The notes beneath the pieces are model-generated. The model was given only the letters and a program-made list of their open reading frames with translations, was not told the origin of the DNA and did not search any database. A stretch of DNA of 64,000 nt from Temnothorax longispinosus (Eukaryota > Arthropoda > Insecta > Hymenoptera > Formicidae). The stretch covers positions 12,524,001 through 12,588,000 of the forward strand of contig NC_092360.1 of assembly GCF_030848805.1 (NCBI RefSeq), written 5' to 3'. Shown here piece after piece: positions 25,671 to 40,235 of this stretch; within the stretch, counting starts at the first letter, position 1, and every line of letters begins with the position of its first letter. Both the position numbers and the translations under genes were made by a program.

Positions 25671-27580
25671 ATATTTAGATAACATTCATATTGCAACTGG
25701 TTTTTTGTATTAAATTTTTATTTTGAAGTGACATGTGAAATGAAATAAATGTGCAAATTTCCATTTTTTCCCCAAAACTATTATTCCAATAGGGATATAA
25801 TAAGTACATTAAACAAAATGTTTTTTCCTTGCCCTTTTTGCGATATGTTAAAATAAACATTTTTATTTATTACAAGTTTATAAAAGGTTTAGAAAAAATA
25901 AATTTTTATACAACTTTTTATTTTAGTAATTTGGCAGTTACTGTTAAAAAATCATTTTTCTCGATATGGTGTTTTTGACTTACATATCCCTCTTGCATGG
26001 AAGTCCTGAATTGATATCGTGCTTTATGTAAAGCTGTTTGAATTCATTCGAACAAATGTTTCCGATATACGGAGATGCGACATGGCGGCTCGGGTCTGTC
26101 TGACGGGTGTGTTATATATACATATAACGCTCTATATGCGGTTTTTGACATGAACGAATAATGGCGACTCATCACCATTAACCAAAGATTTTGAATGTGC
26201 TATAAATTTAGCGAGCGTAGCGGCTTAGTCGTGCCAATAAATATCCCTGCTAGCGATGACATCGCCACGAAGTACCGAAGCCTGCATTATGGATGACGTT
26301 CATAGCTCACGTGTCATCTGAATCTCGCTTAGACCTCGCAGTGCTTGATGGTCTCGCGGTCGCTTTTGTACTACGACGTTTGCCGTCATGCTGTCACTGT
26401 AGAAAACGAACATCGTGTGTCGTCGTCATCGTCGTCGTTGTCGTCGTGATGGCATTACGCTAACGTGATTACAAATCGCACGGTATATTAATGCTTGCGA
26501 CGGGGTAGCGATCAAAATCGACTCGGCATTCAAGAAAAAGGATTATACCTTTTCCGCGAAGAAACGTCGGAAGGGACGAAGATAATACGCGCGTATACTT
26601 ATCGCTAGATTGGTCAACAAGGGACAAAGATCGATGTTACGACATTCAATATCAGGCAAGAAGAAATCTTCGGCTTTCGCGTTTCTCGGTGTATCGTTTC
26701 TGGCGATTCTTCATACTCTTCCTCGCTCAACGTTACGAACATTACCGACGTTCCTTTTACGTCGCGTTTTATGAGCTGGATCCGCGCTCGCAATCTCGCT
26801 CGCACGCGCATTCCTTTTTATCCTCGTTTCCTTTATACGATATTAGTAATGCCTTTCGTAAACACAGAAGCCGTCGTTAAAACAGTCACCCTCCGTGTAA
26901 GCGGACTGAGCTTAACGCGAGAACCCCGCGATGCTTAACGGCACACTGCGGGTATCCAAGTGCTTTCCGGTGCAACCTGTCTCTCCTGTCGGAACTATCT
27001 CTCCACTTCTTCTCGCGTTCTGTTTGCTTCCTTTTTACAGCTCGCATACACTTACTTATTCTCATGTATTCCCTTCATTTTCTGTTTAATAAAAGCGCAA
27101 TTGATGATAGGTTAATTATTTAACAGAGACATGCGTTTGGAAGTTGAGTTATTGATAAATTGTCAAGCGTCAAATTATCTATTTAATTAAATGAATTTAA
27201 TTAAATAAATTAAATTACATAAATTGAATCAATAATTTGATGCAAAAGTTGAAAGACTTGCGCTAAATAAGTGCCGCTAAAGCTCGAAGCCGTGAAAAAT
27301 TTCTTCGCGACGTTGCATGTCGATACATTTCAATCTTACGTTATAATGTGAGGGCATATGTATGTATCTCTCGAATACTGCGAAGACAGGGAAACTTCTG
27401 CTTTAATGCCTCGCGACTCGGAGATATTATCGAATTACCAATAAATCACGTTGACTCGATTTCAAAGAAGAACGCGCATCGTCGGCATTATTTATCTTGT
27501 CTCTTTGGTATAACAGCCGTTTCCTCTTCTCTTTTACATGTAAAAGGCGCGTAGTAAAGCTCATTTCCCGTTATTCGACC
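25671..27580. other. Non-coding stretch, AT-rich then CpG-rich
   Basis: No supported gene. 25671-26050 is AT-rich; about 26060-26980 is CpG-rich. A 12-bp palindrome ATTTAATTAAAT occurs twice, two bases apart, at 27181-27206. Short frames at 26614-26880 overlap on opposite strands and are not convincing. Confidence 0.6.
26413..26448. repeat. Imperfect (CGT)n trinucleotide tract
   Basis: CGT/CGTT/CATCGT units run from ATCGTGTGTCGTCG to TCGTCGTGATGG. It is interrupted and no surrounding frame suggests a coding homopolymer. Confidence 0.8.
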
Positions 27581-28433
27581 TATATGCGGCTCCGCGTCTC
27601 TCTGCCTCTCCCACGCCCGCCTTCATTATTTCTCCCGACTTCGCGCCACCGCCGCCGCCGCCGCCCTCCACTTCTCACCCCTTCCTCGCCTCGTCCTTGT
27701 ACTGTCCGTCTCTTTTCTCTATCTTGTCTCGTACGTGATGTTTTATTTCGTTCCTCTTTCGCTCCTTCGCACTTCCGCCCTTCTCCTTTTCCACGCGCGT
27801 ACACCGCCACTTCCGGTGGCCATACGGAAGAAGGAGAGGAGAGGGGAGAATATTATTCAAAGCAAGATTTACATTTTTACGACGCCGCCATTTTCTACCG
27901 AAGGCACCGACGAGAATAGGAATTAGATTCATTTACATACATATATACGTGCACACCGCCCCCCCCCCCTCTTTCACCCTCTCACTTCTCTCGCTGGTGA
28001 GTCCGCCCGCCTGGTAAAGGAGATTAATGCCTTGATTAGTTCGTTTTCTGCGACTTATCGCCGCGCGCGCGCCCACAACCACCCTTTTCCTCTCACCGTA
28101 GCTACCGCGTGTTCTCGCGAACTAATACTACAGTCGGGGACTTTTATCAGGTCACCGCTGAAGTTTCGCCACAGCGGTCTCGTGGTTACGGTATTATGCA
28201 AAGGATCTGTCAGGAAGGGTCGCCCGTTCCCGAGACTATGTATTACACACCTTCATCGCTTTCCGATAATAAAATTGAGAATAATTAAAGTGACGGGAAT
28301 AATTGGCGATACTGAAGATAAGAGAATGTTTCAACGTAGTTTTCTTCGCGAGAGCCTGATAGCTGTCTTTCTCTCTCTAATGAAAGTAATTCAAGATCAT
28401 ACTATGTTCAAAAGAATCGCGTCTTTGATCTAG
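27581..28433. other. Pyrimidine- and CpG-rich block with (CCG)n and poly-C
   Basis: From about 27590 to 27830 the plus strand is C/T-rich, with a (CCG)n stretch at 27646-27665. A run of 11 C lies at 27959-27969. Strand bias keeps three phases open at once (27497-27919 plus, 27580-27932 minus), so these are not called coding. The 133-codon plus frame at 28032-28433 begins at TTG with no early ATG and has no recognisable domain. Confidence 0.6.
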
Positions 28434-31400
28434 AAATGTGCGAAAGAGTATCTCTTGCTATACTAGCCCGAAACGATCTACCTTTTATTATATACCTACG
28501 ATATGAAATGGACTTATAAAGAGATTTAAATTCCAAATTATGTTGAGCACTAGATTTATCTGTTATTATTTATAAAAATATAATTTAAAAAATATTTTAT
28601 ATTTAAAAAATATCTTCTATTGTGAATCACGTTAAAAAACGCAACAAGTAAAGAGCAAATGAGACGTTAGATGATAAAATTGTCCCTTCAATAGTTGCAA
28701 TTTTATAGTTAGTTTAATTTGGAATTCAAATCATCAATTATATCTTCAAATTATCGCAATATTTTATGTCTTTACTTCTAATTGAAAATATAACAGCACT
28801 AATATAGAAGTTAAATACATTATTGATATTTGTTCTATACTAATCCGATTACCTGGAACTCACGTAAGTTCTATAGTTAGGGAGGAATTATTACCTCGTT
28901 TCAACGTCGCAATAGCAGGGAGGTAAACAACGTAAGAACGGTGCACGTCATTTTTGTTTTTGTTGTTTCATGCAGATGCGAGTCATAAAGGGATGAGCGT
29001 ACATCTCTGCGGATGAAGATATCGATAACGCGCTTGGACACGAGCGCGAGCTTAACGCATCGCGCGAGAATTCGATTGAGTGCACCTGATTGCCTTAGGA
29101 CACTCCCGATCTAAAACAATCTGCTATTATACTTCCGGACTTGTAATCAGCATGCGCCTCGTACTTGCGCGCGGTCATTAAGATCGCCAGGCATTAACAT
29201 CTCACGGTCCGGATATTACGGTCATATTGCGCGGATCGTTGCGCGCAAATTAACACCGAGCACTCGTGACCGTCGTAAATATGGCACTTTATTTGCAGTC
29301 AGCTCCATTAACGCAACTCTTGACTGCATCTGCCTGTGTTAGGGATCGAAATAGCGATGGACGTCCGCGATAACTACCACGATATATGATTAAGATTGAA
29401 TTGCGGTCATCAAGATGGAGATTAAAGAGCCCTGAGTGTGTAATAAAAGCTTACATTAATAAGCTAATGGTTACAGCTTATAACGCAAATAAAAAATTAA
29501 TTTGAGCTATAATAAAGAAAGTGAAGGAAAATAAATAGAACATTTTTACTGATTAAACATTTTCTGTTTGCTTGTGAATTAAAAGTAGCGCAATTCAGTA
29601 TAAGTCTGTAATCTATTTACAATCTATAGATGCTAGTAAAAAAGTAATTTTATATACATATATATATATATACATTTTTTTAATCAGAGTATAAAGATTA
29701 GTGGAAATTACAATGTGTAAATTTGTTGGTCACTGTTTTTAAACTTTTATCGTATTAATGGAGATGGCGAAAACGGAACGCTTTCGAGTTTAACGGTTTA
29801 ATATTTGGATGTGTCACATTCTGTTCTGACATATACACATGCATACACCCACACAGTCGGCATTTCTGTTTCCTTTTTATTAGCTGAAATAAAACACGCC
29901 TTTGTACATTTCCGCGATGCGACGATAAAAGAATAATCGAGCGCTTTCTTTAAAGCTTCACCGGTGCAGAAGGATAAAAGGTAAACGTTTTAGGAATTTC
30001 TTGCCTCTGCCCCTTCTCCGCGGGCGCATTCTTTTTGCTTACTCTCCGCGAGAGGAAACATAAATTTTACCAACCAAAGATTTCCTTTCGCCTCGAAGCG
30101 CCGGCTGACCAAAGCGTGGCTTAACCCCTCAAGCCATATTATTATTCCCGTATTAATGCTTCAAGGCAAGTGAAAATTTTTTTATCTCAACTACGCGTTA
30201 GTTTTATAAAACACGCGAAGGAAGATTGTACATTTTTATCTATAAATTATGTTTTATACTTATATGAAAAAAAAGGAATAAAAGGTTACAACAAATAAAA
30301 TTTCATTCGTATATTACGCATAATCAGATTAGTTATCTAACGATGGCAAAAGTATCTTCTTTTCAATTTTTTTGTCAAGCTACTTGGTCATTTCCTATTT
30401 TTATAAAACTATTTTTCAATTATTAAATATTTTGCAAGTAAATATTTAATTAATTTTTTTAAATTAAAATAAAATTAAATAAGGAGTAATTTTATTATCT
30501 ATTAATTTATTTTACTATTAATTTTTTTATTATCTATCAATGTATATTATTATTAATTTATATTTCTCAAACTCATTACTTTTATTTTAAATCGCTTATA
30601 ATCAAAAGAATCTTGTTCTAAACCAGTCCTTGTAGGAATTTTTGCTACTATTAAATCCGCAATACAGTTTCAAAATCCATCTTTTTTGTTATCTTCGTAA
30701 TGTTACAATGCATAGTTACAACGCGTGCTCTGCACATTATTAAATTTGTAGGCTTTGCCGATGCTGTTAGAAAATCCTTTCCCAGTGCTTATACAAACCG
30801 CGGGAGGATACAAAATTCTGTTTTAGTACAATGAAACACCGGAACTCCCATAAATGGGATCCATGAAGTAGGAAGTCGTGTAAAATTTCCAGCAGAAACA
30901 TTTACTCGCCTTCATTCCTGCGACTTCCCGAGGATCAGCCATGGAAGAACGATTGTTTTTATCTGAGGGGGATTACCGGTCCGATTGTTTTTTTATCTAG
31001 TTACTAGACTGTATTGAGTGACTGTATTTCACTCGTGAGTACGCGCAGTTTACGAGCGTAATAGTAATGGATTGCACCAACTTTCTCAGACTTGGTATTT
31101 ATCCAATAATTTACTTTTTTCTATAACAGGGAATCTATTTTTCCACGGATACTCGTATATTGTCCGTTTGAAACAAAATGCTTATTTTTTTTAATTCATA
31201 TTATATACTCCTCTTCTAAAAAAGGTGTTATATGTAAATTTTAACTTGATTCTTACTTAAACTCTGTGTTTACTAATCAATTTATCTATTTATTTTTATA
31301 ATTTATGTTCTATATTTCTTTATTTTTTTTCTTTATCTTCTTCAATTTTCGTAATATTTACCTCTTTACATCTTATAATTTTTTTTAATTCACCTCTCTT

Positions 31401-32402
31401 ATTTTAATTTTTCTCAAGGTTTATGTCGTATATAACTTTCAAATTTCTTCCAGACCAAAGTTTTTTCGTGTGATAAATAGAGATTCGTATTTAATTTCAG
31501 TTAATATAATTGGTTTGTAAACGTCAACGTTCAACGATTGGAAAAAATGAAGCTGAAAAACTGTTTAAACGTCAAATAATCATACGGTTAACGAGATGTC
31601 CAATTTACTTAAAGCTTAAATAAGTAAATTCATTTATCTTTCCCATCTTTTCTTAAACTGGCGTCGTGGAATTTTCCTTGTTAGACGTAGACGAAAACGG
31701 ATGTTACAGAGGAAATTAATTTAGCCGCGGCTCTTGATCGTTCTCGTTGTTTAACTATTCTCTATGTTGCTTATTTTTGTCGGCGTTCTACGTTTTATTA
31801 CACAAAATGATATATTATAATATTCCAGATATTTTAGGAAAAACGCTTTCTATGATAAAATTTCAAGAATGATTTTCTTAAAGGTATTATTAAATTGGTG
31901 CGGTGGCAAACAATTATATAAATTAATACCAATTTCGGCTTAAAAAAAAACATTTAACAATTTCAAATATTTAGAACTTCTAAAGTGTCGGCTTGAAAAT
32001 ATTTCGAACTAATATGTATAGCTAAAATGATATATAACTGTTGAATTTTTCATTATTATTAAAAATAATTTGATAGAAAGTGAGAAGAGCGACACTCACC
32101 CATGAATTTCTACTGGAGTTTCTCTTGCTTGTGATGTTCTTCCGATATAAGCAAGCAATTAAGTTCGCCACCGATTTGATAGAGCGGAAGCCTCGATGCC
32201 GAACCAATCCGTGCTGGATTTCCGACCAAAAAAAAAGAAAGAAATAAAAAGTGGGAAGGAGAGAGACAAGTTTGCGTATCTTATTTTTCAGTAGTTCGTT
32301 GAAGAGCAGGAAAGGGAAGATGGAAAGGATAAAGCGAGCAGCCGAGAAACGCCGCGCTTGAGTTGAAGTTTCTACGAACAACGTTTACTTTATCCACCCT
32401 AG
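28434..32402. other. Non-coding AT-rich stretch
   Basis: No supported gene. A CpG-rich patch lies at about 28970-29360. The rest is AT-rich, with long A/T runs around 30420-30560 and 31180-31420. Acceptor-like TTTAATTTCAG near 31490-31500 has no coding sequence after it. Confidence 0.65.
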
Positions 32403-32565
<163 letters not shown>

Positions 32566-32951
32566 ACAACCCCTATCCCTTTCGAACTCGCCCGCAATGG
32601 CCGATCTCAAAGGTCGATCGTAAAAGAGGTAGCGCGGTTCCTTTTTTTTCTACGCGGCAAGTCGCCACTCGTGTATCTGTTCATCGCCGTAGTGGAGCAA
32701 ACGAAAAGTAAGGAACGATGCGGGCAGACATTGAAACTGCACTTCGACTATTCGATCTCGTCGGAAAGTCGATGACCAACGATACTATCTCTCTCTCGCG
32801 ACGACAAGGTATGCGCAACGTCCCGTAGACACGACCTTTATATAAAAAGTACAATAATAGTGTTCACATATAATAATTACAACTGTAATGAAAATTATCT
32901 TTTATAATTGATATGTAAATCGTAATTAATTTATATTGATGCAATGAAAAT
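32566..32951. other. Non-coding stretch between the pyrimidine tract and the gap
   Basis: About 260 bp of CpG-containing sequence, then AT-rich DNA up to the N run. I see no gene or clear site. Confidence 0.6.
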
Positions 32952-33451
32952 NNNNNNNNNNNNNNNNNNNNNNNNNNNNNNNNNNNNNNNNNNNNNNNNN
33001 NNNNNNNNNNNNNNNNNNNNNNNNNNNNNNNNNNNNNNNNNNNNNNNNNNNNNNNNNNNNNNNNNNNNNNNNNNNNNNNNNNNNNNNNNNNNNNNNNNNN
33101 NNNNNNNNNNNNNNNNNNNNNNNNNNNNNNNNNNNNNNNNNNNNNNNNNNNNNNNNNNNNNNNNNNNNNNNNNNNNNNNNNNNNNNNNNNNNNNNNNNNN
33201 NNNNNNNNNNNNNNNNNNNNNNNNNNNNNNNNNNNNNNNNNNNNNNNNNNNNNNNNNNNNNNNNNNNNNNNNNNNNNNNNNNNNNNNNNNNNNNNNNNNN
33301 NNNNNNNNNNNNNNNNNNNNNNNNNNNNNNNNNNNNNNNNNNNNNNNNNNNNNNNNNNNNNNNNNNNNNNNNNNNNNNNNNNNNNNNNNNNNNNNNNNNN
33401 NNNNNNNNNNNNNNNNNNNNNNNNNNNNNNNNNNNNNNNNNNNNNNNNNNN
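32952..33451. other. Assembly gap, 500 N
   Basis: Exactly 500 N. The round size suggests a placeholder or rounded estimate, so the true distance may differ. Frames drawn through it are meaningless. Confidence 0.99.
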
Positions 33452-36193
33452 AATGTTGATATTAAAATTATAATCGTATTCGCAATAATGAGTTGATATG
33501 TAGAAATAATGATAATAATAATTATAATGAATATAAATAATAACTGCATTAGAACGCATATACATATTTATCGATAATCATAAAAATGTTGGAAATTATT
33601 ATTTTACTTTCAGTTATTGGAATAATGAATAATGGATTGGCAAAGCGCTTTTTATCTACATTGCGAGATGTCAGAATAAATATTTAAAGTAATAACTTTT
33701 TTTATTATTTTTATACTTTAAATTCTCGAGTAAATATAAGTAAATAAAGAGACATTAGATAAATTAAATTTAGTCTTATTCATGTATATTGTCCACTTAG
33801 CGATTAACTTCTGAATCGCTATCACGATAGAACGAAAACGCGCGTTTGCGGAAGAAATCGAAAATTTATGTTCCCGCTGTGGACGAAAGTGGCCACAAAG
33901 ATCGGACAAGAAGAAGAAAGCTCTGGGAGATATCTAGAAGAATTTGTAACTGTACCTAACTACTCTTCTTCGACGCGACGTGTTTTTTTTCATGGCAAAG
34001 TCGACATTTGACTAAAAATATTTTACGCGAAGTCTTTTGTCTTATTTTTGTCTTATTTATTGAGTTTTGTATTGTTTTCAATATTGTTAGTTCCTTTTAC
34101 AATTAAAATCAATTATTTATATACCTACTTACAGTCGATTGAAATTTATATTAGGTTATATGAGAATAGTTTCTTATTTTACAATTAGAAAACGTGAAAA
34201 ACATTCAACTTTTTCAATTAAATATACATATGTACTTTGTTATCTTGGGAATTATCTAAAATAATTGACGCAAAACTAGCCGAAGCCTCATACATACGAA
34301 ATGATTTTCAGATATAATTATCTCTTTAATTTAACTTGAAAATTTAGATTTATAATCTTGGACTTTCTCTGCAGGCTTGTCTCGAAAAGAATGAATCTTT
34401 TATTTGTTAAATATAGAAGTATATAGAAAAAGATTTGCGCGGTTATAATTACAGAGCAATCGCTGCAAGAAAATAATTAGAATTTAATTCGGCGTGGAGA
34501 TCCGAAGACTTAAGAATTAAAAAGATCTTGAGAACTTATAAGGATCCAAAGATCTGAGTTTAGAAAGTTTGTTGGGGATTTACGAACGCTATGATTCGAT
34601 GTATCTCTCCGAGTACTCGAATACCTCAAAATCCAAAGAACTCAATAATTTCAAATCTAATTATTATTAGATTGTCGCGAGTTCACAATTCGTAAATTCG
34701 GCAACTCAAAATTACCGACGCGGACGTGCCGAAATGATTCAGTTCGCGGTGCTCTCACGATTACTTCTTGATATTTCTCATATCTTTCAGCGCCACTGTT
34801 AAAATATCCCGCGGCCAAGACAAATATCTCTTTTGTCATAATGGTTCCCTGAACTTCAAACGCTTGGGAAATAATTGCTCGGTTCTCAGCGGTTCTCGCT
34901 CAGGCTGACTACGATACTCCAGAGTACCTCTGACATCTCCCGTGGGCGCCACACAAATTTTCTTAGTAGTTATAGCTTCTCACGATTCTGAATTTAGATG
35001 AATTAATGCAGCGTCCGTTCTCTCCCTTGTCATGAGGCGACGATTGAATCTTTTCATTAGCGAATTAGTGTTATCACTGATAGATTAATATTGTATTAAT
35101 CAGTAATAATACTTTTATAGAATTGAGATTAGTACTATTAATTATATCGAACAGATTTATTAATTTTTTATTTCCATTTTTTTGTCATTTAACTTTTCCC
35201 AATTGTATAATACGCAATAAAATGATAAAAATGTAAGATTATTACGAAATTGATTAATGTGATAATAAAGGAAAGAAAATGGAGAAAACGTAGAATTATT
35301 TTTTTTTAATTTCAGAAAAAGAAAATTTAAAAAATAACTGAAATAAGACATAAATAAATATCGATCTCTTGAATACGGTCAGCTATCATATTCTACTGAT
35401 CGATGGCAGTCTTCTCCGCGCGCGTAAAATATGATAATGCTATTTTCAAGTAGACGATAAAACTGTTTCTTTGGTTACTCCATAAAACGGGAGTACATAA
35501 AAAATTAATCATCCATTGTCTCGTGTTACATACCGGCTGACTCCCTTTCCCCGGCACTCACGACACTATTCTTTCTCTTTCCCACTGATCGTCGTAAAAA
35601 CCGGGCCGAGTTTTACGACGCGTAGTTTTGCGAAAGCTGCGTTTATCCATCGGAGCGCGGCAGTGTATGACACTTCGGGTATCGCCCGGTGTACCACAGT
35701 GAAAATGCTCCATAAAATGCTTAAATTGCATCGCAGCAATAAAAGATGAGGTTCGGGAGTAAATCCTCCTGAATTTTATCGACGCGCGTACGCGTCACGG
35801 CCGCGCTTTAATCCCCCCTCGAATTAAACCTTTAATCGTCATTTATCACCTTTTCTAACCTTTCGGTCGCGTTTATCGACCTTAAAACAATAAAAGGTAG
35901 TTATCAACTTTTCGCTGATACCCGCGCGCATCCTCGCGCGAACTCTTGACAAATTGCTGAAGGGCCTTATCCCTCCTCTTCCCGCCCGATGAATTCCGTC
36001 GCCCAGCCGGCGGTTTATGCTCGCGCTGGCATTTTCGATGGCGTACTGAAAAAGGAAGAGGAAAAGGGAGAAAGAAAAACGAGCGAGGCAGGCAGAACGG
36101 TCGCGGCGTAAATTGTCGAACGGATCGAGGCTGACGAGTCAATACAGCGTCGACGAGAGAGCCACGTTGCGCCAAAAAAAAAAAGAAAATAGC
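33452..36193. other. Non-coding stretch
   Basis: No supported gene. AT-rich from the gap to about 35500, then CpG-rich. A clean acceptor-like site GACTTTCTCTGCAG ends at about 34374, but the following frames stop quickly and no donor pairs with it. Confidence 0.6.
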
Positions 36194-36198
36194 AAGGG

Positions 36199-36242
<44 letters not shown>

Positions 36243-36258
36243 AGGAGGAAGAGAGAGA
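36194..36258. repeat. Purine tract with (GA)n
   Basis: 65 bp of purines only. The pure GA repeat is 36211-36239; AAA and GGAAGGAGGAA interruptions lie on either side. Minus- and plus-strand frames across it (serine/leucine or glutamate/arginine runs) are repeat artefacts. Confidence 0.95.
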
Positions 36259-37740
36259 TGGAGCTGGAGATGCAAGAGAGCGTGATAGAAGAATTATTGA
36301 CGGTGGACTCGATTCCGCTGTTTCGATGCGGTGATTGATCGCGAGAACGAATTTACACGACGAGAGGCAGGTATGAATCCCTTAGAAGGGCAGAACGCGC
36401 TTTTCACGGGCAGCTTCGCGGCTTTCAAAAACGCGCACGTGGGATGCGCGAACTGTGCAAATGTTGATTCGCTTCCGCTCGTCGGAACAAACTTTCATCC
36501 GTTCGTATCGATACGAACGCGCGATGTTTTCCTATCTTGTTTGATATTAATTTATATGTGGATTGTGGCACGAAACGTATATACTCGTTGCGTATTAATC
36601 TTTATGCTTTTTTTTCAATTGTATTTCGCGTAGAACGTGAACGGAAAAATTCATCACTGATGTGGCTTAAAATTGTTTATTTTTTTAACAATTATCAAGA
36701 TAATTACGATTTTTCTATATTATACACGTATTTCGCGATTTTTATTAGAAACTGTTTTACAAAGGCAACAGCGAGTGAATTTATTGTCTAACGTTTACTA
36801 TATTTTTAATGTTAATGTTTTTTTCGCCACTTATCGGGATAAAATATCATCTGGCAACTTCTTGAAAATTAACTTTAAAGGATAAAGGATCTAATGCGGC
36901 AGAAAAAAGTGATAAAGAAATATATTTCGTAGAAAGAATAGAACATCCCTCCCTTATCCCGAAAAACTACTGTATACGGGCTTACTTCGCGTCGCGTCGC
37001 GGCGAAACACTCGTTAAGCCGCATTAAAATTGCAAGCCGCGCACGCACGCACACGCGCGGCGTGTCCCACTCAGCACTCGTGCCAAGATTTTCTTTTGTT
37101 CGATGTTAAAACCGCACGTGCCCGCACTGCAGACACGCGAACGCACGCATGCGCCCGAAAATGCTTCGCGGAAAATGGCGAAGCTTGAACAATGCAGGAA
37201 AAGCCTCGCCGCGGCATGGCGCGGCGCGGCGGGAACCTCACATGCGACCGGCATCTGCAGTTACATGAGTAAAACAAGCGTACATATATCACCGTAAACT
37301 ACTGCGGATAACTCCCCGGATCTCGCAATATATCACGTTGCTATTGAGAAACTTTAATCTTTTCCCGGTCGTCTAATTTCTGAACATTTAATCTTATCAC
37401 GCCAGTCTAATCTCGAACTCATCCTGATAGACGTATAATTTTATGTCCGAATAAATAATGTCTCTGATATGTATTCTCTATCATATTATATGCACATGTG
37501 ACAAATATATTTTCTTAACATAAATTTCGCGAAATAAATCGGCATCGTAAATCACATCTTCGTATTTTACATAGATTTCCCCCCCACGATTTACGAGATA
37601 ACCACTTCGATATGCTACTTTGCGTTTCACAAAAGTCTCTCGCAGAAGAACGGCACTCTTGCTATACTATATCAAATTCTAGTCGACAAAACGATCTGTA
37701 AAGAGGAACTACACACGTGTATCGTCTACGTGCTCGCATC
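36259..37740. other. GC-rich then mixed non-coding stretch
   Basis: CpG-rich at 36259-36530 and 36970-37260, AT-rich between. GAGGCAG/GTATGA near 36370 resembles a splice donor, but no supported upstream exon is visible. Overlapping frames on both strands at 37024-37297 come from the CpG-rich sequence. Confidence 0.55.
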
Positions 37741-37779
37741 TATACGTACGCGCGCGCGCACACGCGCACACATACGTGT
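37741..37779. repeat. Perfect alternating pyrimidine-purine run (Z-DNA type)
   Basis: 39 bases alternate strictly between pyrimidine and purine, centred on CGCGCGCGCGCACACGCGCA. Such runs are the classic Z-DNA-prone sequence. Formation in the cell is inference. Confidence 0.8.
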
Positions 37780-40140
37780 CCTTCTTTCGGGATCTTGCCG
37801 GAAAGTGGAGGATACGCTAGAATGAAATATGTCAGCGATCCGGTTTGAAACTGGAAAAAGAAGGTATTCTGCCTTTCGAGGAAATCAACGATAAATCATG
37901 GCATTAGTTTTATACATTTTCATGTTGCCCGCAACACAGCGTTCCTATGGGATTGACTGATACGACTGAAACAAACGCGTCATCCGTCACGTTCATGTGT
38001 CTAACTCTAACAGATAACAGACACCTATAAAATATGTCAAACATTTAGATTAATCTCTTATTTATATTTACAACTTTAAAAAAGATGCAGCATAGAGAAT
38101 TATAATATAATTTTAATTATTATATATGTTTGATTTCTAATCATTTGAACTTTATCATGATTATTCTCAAATTTATATTATATTTTAAAGGGCCGCAAAA
38201 TTTTTCTTAGATCAAGATTATTTCGCTCTAGAAAAACATATAAATGTTTGACATAATATAATTATAATCGAGTGCAAAATATGATTTTGAAATGTTATAA
38301 TGCGACTCTCTAAAAGTTCATAAGGTAAAGCAAAATTTGAATTAATTTAAAAATATACTTTTTATAGTTTTTGTTGAACGAAAAATTAATGCTCGCACCC
38401 GCGTAAGCGAATTTCAAAAAATTTTTTAATAAAATTCTACTACATGTATGTCTCTTTTTGAAAATCCTCTTTATTTTATAAATAATATAAGATTTAATTA
38501 AGTTCTTTAAGCTCAACCTTTACTTGTTAAATTCCGTTTAAGTAATGCTGATAACATGTTAATTTAGTTGCTAAAACAAAAAATTAATTATAACTGTTAC
38601 GCGATTAAAATTACGATATCCATAATTTTTAAAGGAATGCTAACTATAAGTAGCATTATTTTTGTGCGACAGACACAGCAGACATCTCGAGCGATGTCTA
38701 CTGACGGTTTTGCGTGCGTTGTGTACGTGCGCGAGCGTATCACGGTAATGCAGTCATTCCCTTTCCTTCCTCTTTCCGTTCTCGCAAGCCGCAGCTTTTG
38801 CATGCAAATTTCCTTAAGAATTACGATTTTACTTCATAGACTCCTTGCCTCGCTCTGAATGCCATAAAACAGAGAACGTTCCCGGGAGTATCTAACAAAT
38901 ACACGAGCAATTCTTAGAGCGTCGCATTGTCCGCGTTAAATCTATGTGAAATCTTTGAGAAGTTCTTTTCTAGTCTGTTTTTCGCTTCTATTCTTCTAAA
39001 ACCTTGATTTCCGTATCACAATATCTCATTGGGTTAAAATTAATGTAATATTTATGAAAAAAAAAATTAGAGATTATGAAAAAATTTATTTAAAAAACTG
39101 GGAGATTTATTAATCCACTAAACTAAATAATTATTTATCATATTATATGTGAAAGCTGGAGACAAAAGAAACAATAGCCGCGAATGTTTATTAGATTCGA
39201 TAATACAACGATTACTTCGATAATACAACGATTACTGTTTTTCCACGGATTGTTTCCTTAAAATACATTTCTATATGTATATAGCGGAATATAATAGAAG
39301 TACAATGGAAGTAATGTAAGATTCATTTCCTTTCAACGTTACAAGTGGAAAATGGTTAAGTGATGATACAGCTCTTTTCCCGAGCGTGAGTAATCTCACT
39401 CGAGAAAAACTCTTCATCTTCAATGATATACAAGCAGGGCCTGGATTTTGATGTTCCGTCACATCTTTTTGTTACATCACAAACAGTGCGTCGACGGAAT
39501 TCTGTTCATTTTTCGGCATGACAAGAATGCTGAAAGATGATATTTTCCGATACATAGTTGTCAGAAGCAAGTCTGATTGAAAAGATACATAATGTAGGCT
39601 CCAAGTAAACTTTACAAGTTAAAAACTCTGGATTCCTATATATTATCGACCTAATAATTAAATGATATTTTAATAATAAACTTATTTATCAATTAAATGA
39701 ATTAGAATTTGTTATAAATATTGTCATTGCTATTATTTTACCTTAACATATTTCTTTACTTACTTGAATAATGTAAGCTTTAATTATTTCAATAAATAGG
39801 AATATTAAATATTTATTTAATATTTAATATATATTATATAAATCTGAGGATATTCTTCTACAAAAAAAAATTTCACTTTTGTTTCACAAAGTTATTATAG
39901 GTACAGCACAATTTTTCGATTTCAAAATTCCGGATAATATCCCGCATAGTCATTAAAATTGCGATTAAGAGAAAATCGAAATTGTACGAAGTATTTATTC
40001 ATTGTCTGCGATATGATTAATATTCCGACACGGCGATCTGAGTGCGGAAATGATTTCTACGCTTCAATGGATACGATAATTGGCCTATACTTGATTGGTT
40101 TATTTTCTCTGTGCTTATGCGGTGTCGGAAGTAAACATAT
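37780..40140. other. Non-coding AT-rich stretch
   Basis: No supported gene. The DNA is AT-rich with few features apart from the 20-bp tandem repeat annotated separately. Short frames are scattered on both strands. Confidence 0.65.
39196..39235. repeat. 20-bp perfect tandem duplication
   Basis: TTCGATAATACAACGATTAC occurs twice head to tail with no mismatch. Confidence 0.97.
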
Positions 40141-40235
40141 CTACCAAAATTTATCGGTTTGGACGCGAGGGTGCGAGGGTGCGTGCGCGTGCGATACGTC
40201 TCGTGTAGATCGCCATGTTAGTCATTTAGACCTGA

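Noticed and set aside
28032..28433. 133-codon plus frame
   Set aside because: It starts at TTG with no in-frame ATG until late; no recognisable family.
32864..33565. Long frames on both strands across the N gap
   Set aside because: They exist only because N codons contain no stops.
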